Shown piece by piece: positions 19,763 to 27,596 of a stretch of DNA of 27,596 bases. The stretch is from Scedosporium boydii (lineage: Eukaryota; Ascomycota; Sordariomycetes; Microascales; Microascaceae). The stretch is taken from assembly GCA_002221725.1 (NCBI GenBank), contig NJFT01000351.1:1-27596 (forward strand), written 5' to 3'. Made by a program: the position numbers and the translations under genes. Every line of letters starts with the position of its first letter. Position 1 is the first letter of the stretch. The notes below the pieces were generated by a model. It saw only the letters and a list, made by a program, of their open reading frames with translations. It had not been told where the DNA came from and did not search any database.

Positions 19763-20851
19763 TACATCAATCAATGATGATATCGATTCTTGCGGAATAA
19801 CACTTAAGTTTGGTTGCGTCAATTCCTCCAGCCTTCCGGCGATCGAGGACTCTAGCTCGCATCATGTCCCTCTGAGCTTGCGTATATTTTCATCAATTGA
19901 TGCCATCGGACTTCCGGCAATCGGACTTTAATATTCGGATGGCACCGTCCAGAACGGCGAACACTGAGGGCTTTCCACTATTATTAGATTATTGTACTGA
20001 GTACTTCGTAGGGGCCGCAAAGTACCACTGCACTCAGAGTCCCTCGTCATACCAGACAATCCTTGAGCAACATTGAACTTTTGGGAGGATTTGTTAAGCG
20101 AGACGCCAGGCTTCTGGGTTCGCATGAAGTACTGAGTATTTAACGAGGTATACGAAGTGCTGCCTGCCTTCTGGTGGGGGCGATGGGAGATCTTACAATG
20201 TAAAGTACCACTATACTTTGACTCCAGCACTGTGCTAAAAATGCACACCACAACCAAAACCTGGAGTACTTCTACGCTGGCATTAGTGCGTAGCCGTCAT
20301 CAAGTACCGACTTCCAGCACAGGCCAACTTCGCAACCTTGCGCATCACAGTGCAGCCTAACTCGACGTACTTCGTTACCTCCAAGAATTCCATCTTGTCA
20401 AGGTCAATTGATCTGGGATTTTTTACGTTTTTCACCGCGACCGATTATTAATTCGACTGTGCCTGTTGCAATTCTGTTCCGCTCACACTTCTCCGGTCCC
20501 TTAAAACTCTGTTTGGACTTTTCCCGCTTCGTCGGTCTCCCTGAATTTTGTATCCAGCTTTCTGACGTGGAGGAGCAAACGTTGAACTTATAGATTGGAT
20601 CCTAATCTCTGCTGGCTTGCTCTCAATTGCTGTGTAGAGTTGATAGACAAACGCGCCTGGGTATCTTCAGTCCTAAACCCCGCTATTCCCGACGGTACAG
20701 CTCGCTGTGGGCCTTCTTTTTGGTAAGAGCTTTGACGCCGACTGACCTCAGGTCTTCGTCAATTGTTCACTCAATCCACGCGGTCCCCCTCCATCGCCAC
20801 CACTGTCCGAAAATCCCACATCCTTCGACCTCCCGGCTCCGAAAAAACGAC

Positions 20852-20884
20852 ATGCTTTGCCTGAACCGATCATTCTCCCGGTAG
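20852..20884 (+). promoter_or_regulatory. Short upstream ORF (10 codons) in the transporter leader
   Basis: ATG at 20852 begins a 10-codon frame ending in TAG at 20882-20884, 24 nt before the main ATG. An in-frame stop for the main frame follows at 20885-20887. From about 20400 onward this is the only ATG before the main start, so it would be translated first on any mRNA starting upstream of 20852. A regulatory role is inferred. Confidence 0.4.
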
Positions 20885-20908
20885 TAGGAATTTTCGATCC
20901 CATTTACG

Positions 20909-23900
20909 ATGCGAGTCTTCGAAGATCAGAGCCAATTCCGCTTCGAGACGGGGTCGTTTACCGGCTTCCGGCCTCTACGCCAGCTCGGCAGCGGCTATCT
21001 CACCTCCCCGGGCCATTTCAAGCAGCCGCTCTGTGGCAACGAAGAAGGATGGGGCCCCTTGAGCCCTCACCGATATGACTTTACTCCATGCTTTATCGAC
21101 GTGTGGGTTGCCACGGTGGCCGCCTTCGGTATTGTTATCGGCGGCATTGCCGTCGCGTGGCTAGTGAAGCGCTGCACGCCTGTCCATATCTCAAAGAACT
21201 GGCATTTCTGGTTGAAACAGGTAGGTTAATGGTGCTGCCGGCGTAACTGTGTGCGAAAGCATATGGGATCAATTGATGTGTTCATGAACAACTCCTTGTC
21301 CCCCTGGCGTGCTATGCTAATACGGCGCTTCTTGTTATGATAGTCCCTTCTGGCTGCCGTTATCGCCGATTTCCTCTTGCAACTCGTCATTCAGATTATT
21401 AGCTACCCAGGCATCTGGTTCGGCGATTTTCGAGTCTGGACTACTGCCGCGACCATCGTGTCTCTTGCTGTCATCTTCTTCATCCAATGGCTCGAGTATA
21501 CGCGCCTCCGCAATCCCAACGGCGTCGCTCTCTTCTACTGGCTGTTCCTCCTGATCGCCCTCGCCGTCAAGCTCCGATCTCTCATCTCCCAACAACTCTA
21601 CCATTCCGACCTGTGGTATTTCACTACTTACGCTGTCGGATGCGGCCTTTCCGTTGCCGCCTTCCTGGCCGAGTGGATTTGGCCCAAATCGGATAGCCGA
21701 TACGAGGCCCTTGAAGAGTTCGAGGAGGAATGTCCTCTCGAGACGGCCACCGTCTTCTCTCGTTTGACCTTTTCGTGGATGACGCCCTTGATGCGCTACG
21801 GCTATAAACAGTACCTCACCGAAGACGACCTGTGGGCTCTTGCGCACACCGACAACACCAAGACCACCGGTGACGCTTTCGATAACGCGTGGCAACATGA
21901 GTTGAAGCATCGGAAGGAGAAACCCTCGCTCTGGTGGGCAATGGGCCGCGCCTACGGTGGTCCTTATGCGCTCGCTGCTATCTTTAAAATTGGCAACGAC
22001 ATCTCTCAATACGTGCAGCCTCAGCTTTTGAGGATCCTGATCGGCTGGGTTGATTCGTATCGACCCGGCAAGGAGCCCGAGCCCGTCATCAAGGGAGCTG
22101 CTATTGCCCTGGGCATGTTCTCCTGTGCCGTTTTCCAGACTGCCATGGTCGTAAGTCATTTTTCTCTCCCTTCGAATATACCTGCTTTTCTAGCTATGTC
22201 GAATATATGCTGACTCTAGCCACGCAGCACCAATACTTCCAAACTACCTTTGTTACGGGCATGCGGATCAAGGGTGGTTTGGCCTCGGCCATCTACCGAA
22301 AGTCCCTCCGACTCTCCAACGAAGGTCGGTCACACAAGACGACCGGTGACATCGTCAACTTTATGGCCGTCGATGCTCAGCGCCTGCAGGATCTCGCCCA
22401 GTTCCTCCACCAGATCTGGTCTTCGCCCTTCCAAATCATCCTCTGCATGGTTTCTCTCTACCACCTGGTTGGATGGTCTATGCTTGCAGGTATCGGAGTC
22501 ATGATTATCATGATGCCACTAAACGGCTGGATTTCCAAGGTGATGAGGAACCTGCAGAAGAAGCAGATGAAGAACAAGGATGCCAGGAGCAGGCTAGTGA
22601 CCGAAATCATCAATAACATTCAGAGCATCAAGCTCTATGCCTGGAGCGCCGCCTTCATGAACAAACTTAACTATGTTCGAAACGAGCAAGAATTGAAGAA
22701 CCTGCGAAAAATCGGAGCAACCCAGGCCCTTGCCAACTTTGCCTGGAACACTGCCCCCTTCTTCGTGTCTTGCTCGACGTTCGCTGTCTTTGTCCTCACT
22801 CAGGATAAACCCCTTAGCACGGACATTGTCTTCCCTGCTCTAGGTACGTAGGAGCTCCGTGTACCCCCCCTTTCAAACTCTCTATGTTGCTGTCAGTCTT
22901 AAACTAATTGTCGATTCTAGCCCTCTTCAACCTTCTTACATTCCCTCTTGCTGTCTTGCCTATGGTCATTACCGCCATGGTTGAGGCCGGCGTTGCTATC
23001 CGCCGGTTGTCTGATTTCCTCGCTGCTGAGGAGATTCAGCCCGATGCCGTTGCCATCAAGCCTTCCCCTGACGCTATCGGCGAGGAGTCCGTTGTCATCC
23101 GCAACGCGACTTTCTCATGGAACCGCCATGAGTCGAAGACTGCCCTCAGGGACATCGACTTTACTGCCTATAAGGGCCAGCTGTCCTGCATCGTCGGCAG
23201 GGTTGGCGCCGGCAAGTCTTCCTTCCTTCAGTCTATTTTGGGAGATCTATGGAAGGTCGAGGGTAAAGTCGAAGTCCACGGTACCGTTGCGTATGTCGCT
23301 CAGCAGCCCTGGATTCTGAACGCTACGGTTAAGGAGAACATCATTTTCGGGTACCGTTATGATTCCCACTTCTACGAGCTCACTGTCAAGGCCTGCGCGC
23401 TCTTAGACGACTTTGTCCAGCTCCCCGATGGCGATGAAACCGTGGTCGGTGAGCGCGGCATTTCTCTCAGTGGTGGTCAGAAGGCTCGCGTTGCTTTGGC
23501 CCGTGCCGTCTATGCTCGAGCTGATATCTATCTCCTGGACGATGTACTTTCTGCCGTGGATTCGCATGTCGGCCGACACATCATCGAGAACGTTCTCGGC
23601 CCTCGGGGTCTCCTCCACACTAGGACCCGAGTCCTCGCCACTAACTCTATCTCGGTTCTCCAGGAGGCCAGCCACATCACTCTCCTCAAGGATGGCGAGA
23701 TTGCTGAAAAGGGTGCTTTCCAGGAACTCATGCTTCAGAAGGGTCTAGTTTCCGAGCTCGTTAAGACCGCAAAGCATGATCAGAATGGTGGTTCTTCGTC
23801 CGACTCATCCTCGAGCATCTCCAGCAGCGAATCCGCCACTGTTCACGAAGCCGACCTCAAGGACTCCGATAGGGATGCTTTGGATGAAGCTGGGGAGCCC

Positions 23901-26900
23901 ATTCCCGAAGCGCAGCATGGCGGTGACACCGACGGCAAGAAGAGAGCTATGAGCATCGCTACTCTCCGTCGACCAAGCGCCGCGAGCTTTAGAGGAGCTC
24001 GGGGCAAGCTTGGGGACGAGGAGGGTAATAATAGTAGGACCAAGCAGAAAAAGGAGCACTCTGAGCAGGGCTCGGTCAAATGGGATGGTGAGTCGCAATT
24101 ATCTACTGCTTTCCGCACCTGTTAGTTAGGTCGGCCAGCAGCGTACATACTAACTTCTAGGGCAATAGTCTACACTCAGTACGCAAAGGACAATAACTTG
24201 GGCGCTGTTGCTATCTATTTGTTCGCCCTAGTCGCCGCCCAGTGCGTTAGCGTTGGTGAGTTTCTCTCTTTTTTCTCCATCTCTCTTTGTACCCCTACGA
24301 GAAACATATATCTAACTCTTTCTTTAGCTGGTTCCGTTTGGCTAAAGCGGTGGTCCGAGACAAACCAGGAGTCCGGGTACAACCCAGATATTGGCAAATT
24401 CATCAGCATCTACTTTGCCTTTGGTGTAGGGGCTGCTGCTCTCACCGTCGGGCAAACCCTCATACTCTGGATCTTCTGCTCTATCGAGGTAGGGCATACT
24501 AAGGCTCTTTGCTTTAAGCTTAATCGTACTAATGTCTTTTTCTCCCCTCCCTAGGCCTCGCGAAAGCTGCACGAGAGAATGGCGAACGCTATTTTCCGAT
24601 CGCCAATGTCGTTCTTCGATACAACTCCGGCTGGCCGTATCCTTAATCGATTCTCAAGGTGAGTGTATTTCCTTGAATCTAACCATCTACCCACCGCTGC
24701 ACGACCATGCGTAGCATGTCCACGCCTTGCGGATGGCGTGACCGAGTACGAAGGGGTGGACGTTTGTTTCTTCGCTGATAACGAATGTGGTACTAACATG
24801 GTTGTACTAGTGACATCTACCGTGTCGATGAGGTCCTTGCCCGGACCTTCAACATGCTATTCGTCAATCTCTCCAGGTCCGGCTTCACGTTGATGATCAT
24901 CTCAGTTTCCACGCCCATTTTCACCGCCCTTATCATTCCGCTTGGCTTCATGTATAGGTGGATCCAAAAGTACTACCTGCGCACGTCGCGAGAGCTCAAG
25001 AGACTAGATAGCGTCAGCCGAAGTCCCATCTATGCTCACTTCCAAGAAACGCTGGGTGGTGTTTCGACTATTAGGGCGTACCGCCAGCAGGACCGATTCG
25101 GGCTCGAGAACGAGTGGCGCATCGACCAAAACCTCCAGGCCTACTTCCCATCTGTCAGCGCGAATCGATGGCTTGCCATCCGTCTCGAGTTCATCGGTGC
25201 CATTGTCATTCTCTCAGCTGCCGGGTTTTCTATCATGTATGTGGCGGGCGGTAGCGGTCTAACGTCGGGTATGGTCGGTCTGGCCATGTCATATGCCCTG
25301 CAGATTGTCACATCCCTCAATTGGATTGTCCGTCAAACGGTCGAGGTAGAGACGAACATCGTGTCGGTCGAGCGTGTGCTCGAGTATACCCACCTGCCCA
25401 GCGAGGCACCTGAGATCATCCCCGGCAACCGCCCACCGGTTTCATGGCCATCCAAGGGTGCCGTCTCGTTCAACAACTACAGCACCCGTTATCGAGAAGG
25501 CCTCGACCTCGTGCTCAAGAACATCAACCTCGACATCAAGTCGCACGAGAAGATCGGTGTGGTGGGGCGCACGGGCGCGGGCAAGTCGTCGCTCACCCTC
25601 GCACTGTTCCGGATCATCGAGCCGGTGTCGGGTAACATCACCATTGATGGCATCAACACGTCGACGATTGGACTGCTGGATCTGAGGCGACGCCTTGCTA
25701 TCATTCCGCAGGACGCAGCTCTTTTCGAGGGCACGGTTCGCGACAATCTTGATCCTGGACATGTGCACGATGACACTGAGTTGTGGAGCGTGTTAGGTAT
25801 GTTTTTTGTTTTCTCTTTTGCATCGTTACACATATCGTACGCATGCCTGAGGTCATACCTAGCCACGGCATGGGATCATGTGGGAGGCCGTATTCTTGGA
25901 AGGCCACGGTTGAATTGGTTTGGATGTACTCGAGCTTCACAAGGAAGAGAAATTGAACGTGGGGGGTTGGTTGGTAACTCGATCACGAAGCTAACCCTGG
26001 ATCTTTTTTTAACAGAACACGCGCGTCTAAAGGACCATGTCTCATCCATGGATGGCGGCCTCGAAGCCAAGATCAACGAAGGAGGTAAGCAACACAATTT
26101 TCTTTTCCAGTACTTTTATTCTACTTCTTTGTCTGGACCCCTTTCATTCCGAGTTCTCGCCGCTTTCCTTCGGCCTTGGGGTGGCATGTGATGGTCCTGA
26201 TGGGCCTTTTTGCTCCTGAGTTTGCGTCGTACGGCCGTCAGCTGTGGCGAGGCGCATATCAAAGATTTCTGGTTTCGTTTGGCCTTGCAGCACGAAGTGC
26301 AGCACAAGGAGGCGAATGTTTGGAAACTTTCGCCCACAACACGTCAGCAGAGAGGGCACGGGCGCCACCTCCATACTGGCGTTTCCGTGGTCTCTAAGGC
26401 GGAAAGAAAAAGTAAAAAGGAATCGTGCCATTTTTTGGGCCTAAGAACTTATCATCGCCGACTTGGATAGCAGGGTTCAGGGGTGCGGGCACATCCGCGA
26501 AGTCGCCTGATGTATACTTGAGGGACAAAAAGAAAAAGGAAAGAAAAATCAGAAGCAGACAGCAGCTAACCCAAGACTGTAAAAAAACAGGATCCAACCT
26601 CTCACAGGGCCAGCGCCAGCTCGTATCCTTAGCGCGAGCCATGCTCACGCCGTCCAACATCCTGGTTCTCGACGAGGCCACGGCCGCCGTCGACGTGCAG
26701 ACGGACGTGCTTCTGCAGGCGACGCTGCGGAGTCCGCTGTTCGCGAACCGGACCATCATCACGGTGGCGCACCGCATCAACACGATCATGGATAGCGACC
26801 GAGTGGTTGTGCTGGACAAGGGCGAGGTGGTGGAGTTCGATACGCCGCAGGAGCTGATTAAGAAGCAGGGTGTGTTTTATGGGCTGGTGAAGCAGGCTGG

Positions 26901-26916
26901 TATTGAGACGGATTGA
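20909..26916 (+). CDS. YCF1: ABCC (MRP-type) ABC transporter, YCF1-like vacuolar glutathione-conjugate pump
   Basis: ATP-driven exporter that in yeast moves glutathione conjugates, cadmium and bile acids into the vacuole. Ten exons (20909-21220, 21344-22150, 22228-22843, 22921-24087, 24169-24255, 24328-24488, 24555-24658, 24811-25796, 26016-26084, 26591-26916) give 1544 residues, the usual length. Order: N-terminal TMD0 and L0 linker, TMD1, NBD1 with Walker A GRVGAGKS (671-678), LSGGQ (761-765) and Walker B YLLDD ending at 786, then a Ser-rich charged linker with RRPS, TMD2 and NBD2 with GRTGAGKSS (1337-1345), LSQGQ (1440-1444), LVLDE (to 1465) and H-loop His1497. NBD1 has Asp instead of the catalytic Glu and lacks the switch His, the normal asymmetric ABCC pattern. 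The start is the first ATG after an in-frame stop. The protein appears intact and functional. The exact substrate is not determinable. Confidence 0.92.
24088..24168 (+). other. Transporter intron with two competing 3' splice sites
   Basis: After the TACTAAC branch there are two AGs eight bases apart, at 24159-24160 (TTCTAG) and 24167-24168 (AATAG). Only the second continues the reading frame into VYTQYAK; the first gives an immediate TAG stop. The second is therefore taken as the functional acceptor. Confidence 0.7.
26085..26590 (+). other. Unusually long (506-nt) intron in the transporter
   Basis: It separates INEGG from SNLSQGQ, which are adjacent in all ABCC NBD2 sequences known to me. 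Donor GTAAGC, branch CAGCTAAC and acceptor AACAG are present, preceded by a purine-rich rather than pyrimidine-rich tract. The other introns of this gene are 66-219 nt. Internal stops occur in all forward frames, and no element or RNA gene inside was recognised. Confidence 0.75.
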
Positions 26917-27596
26917 AGATAGAGTGCTTTTTTTTTGGCCTTGCGCTTGCGTTTGCCTTGCCTTAGTCCCTTTCAGGTGAGAGCGGGAGAACGTTAGCGG
27001 GAGGAAGAACGTTAGCTGGAACACGGCGGAGGAGGACCTAGCAGTTGGGGGTTTGGTAGAGCTGTAAGAGGCTCTCCCGCTGGCACTCTACAGGATGGGT
27101 TTCGAGTGGAAAGAAGCATAGACGATATGAAGGGGGAGCCATGACATGATGGCACGCCGGTTCTTGGGGCTGCGAAAAGATGGAACAAGAAAGGACAAAA
27201 GGGAAAACCCCGAGGGTGTTTCGAGTTCAAACTACCAGCATTGCATTGGACGGAGGAGGCGTTGTCTATGCAGCGGGGTTGGGTCCAAGAAAAGAACGTC
27301 GGAAAACAAAAAAAGGAAGCGTCCATTCTGTAGCTAGTGTACATTTGTTTTTCTCATCATCTCTCTGCATATAAAATAAACAAGAGCTGATATGCCCTAG
27401 TTCATTCGTCTCACCGTTCCCGCAGCACTGGTGATGAGAGCCAAGGACCTGGTGTATGCAGTCTGCAGTCTTTTTGCCTGCCGGAGAGGCTGTGCTGATC
27501 TTCCTAACTAACACGATTACGAGCCGTGATCATCTTCGCTCTGTTGTTTTCCGCACCAACACCGGAGGGCAAGAAGACGGAGCGGGAAAGAAAGAA
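26917..27596. other. Region downstream of the transporter
   Basis: Contains the presumed 3' UTR, with an AATAAA at 27375-27380 about 460 nt past the stop. The remaining ORFs are short on both strands and unconvincing. No other feature was seen before the window end. Confidence 0.55.
27375..27380 (+). terminator. Candidate poly(A) signal of the transporter gene
   Basis: AATAAA within a short AT-rich patch. Its distance from the stop is long for a fungal 3' UTR, so an earlier unseen signal is equally possible. Confidence 0.25.

Larger units (their letters stand above)
18996..20908. other. Intergenic region between the protease and transporter genes
   Basis: 1.9 kb with no supported gene apart from a MITE-like element at 19571-19762. 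An 80-codon ORF at 19355-19597 runs into that element and ends inside it; no family was recognised. A GTACTTCGTA-type motif recurs at 20001-20010 and, with one change, at 20367-20376. The segment 20620-20908 is C/T-rich and presumably the transporter promoter and leader. Confidence 0.6.

Noticed and set aside
26188..26515. Possible C/D snoRNA in the long transporter intron (GTGATGG and CCTGA-like boxes)
   Set aside because: The boxes depart from consensus, spacing is poor and no closing stem was found.
9601..26916. A functional gene cluster joining RCC1-like genes, protease and transporter
   Set aside because: The families have unrelated roles, the gaps are 0.5-2.2 kb and no biosynthetic core enzyme or regulator is present.

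Overview
The window is nuclear DNA of a filamentous ascomycete (Pezizomycotina, most likely a Sordariomycete; this placement is inferred). The protein families are fungal. The genes carry short GT-AG introns, mostly 66-155 nt, many with CTAAC/CTGAC-type branch sites. Third codon positions are C/G-rich and the genes are widely spaced. There is no sign of a bacterial, phage, plasmid or organellar segment, and no CRISPR array, rRNA or tRNA was recognised.

Layout from left to right. (1) 1-523, minus: 5' part of an EFM4-type protein-lysine methyltransferase, cut by the window edge. (2) 1427-4686, minus: a large Q/P/H-rich protein with a coiled-coil and helical C-terminal domain, function not recognised. 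(3) 4687-9600: a 4.9-kb gene-poor stretch whose only plausible coding region is a small membrane-protein-like ORF (7932-8423, perhaps frameshifted into a second frame that ends at 8484). (4) 9601-11117, plus, and 11618-14553, minus: two different RCC1-repeat beta-propeller genes arranged tail to tail. Both have a phase-0 intron at the same place in the propeller. The minus-strand protein has a long chromatin-tail-like N-terminus and a C-terminal tandem repeat that carries psi-K-x-E-x-x-T-P motifs. (5) 14554-16720: intergenic. (6) 16721-18995, plus: a secreted S53 peptidase (sedolisin / tripeptidyl-peptidase type) in six exons. (7) 18996-20908: intergenic, holding a 192-bp palindromic MITE-like element with a TA target site. 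(8) 20909-26916, plus: a full-length ABCC/YCF1-type vacuolar transporter, 10 exons and 1544 residues. (9) 26917-27596: its downstream region.

The genes do not form an obvious pathway or biosynthetic cluster; this looks like an ordinary chromosomal segment. The one pairing with functional meaning is the convergent RCC1-like pair, which could act in Ran/chromatin biology. All gene models were spliced by hand: exon junctions were chosen by donor, acceptor and branch motifs, reading-frame continuity and family alignment from memory. They have not been checked against transcripts or databases.
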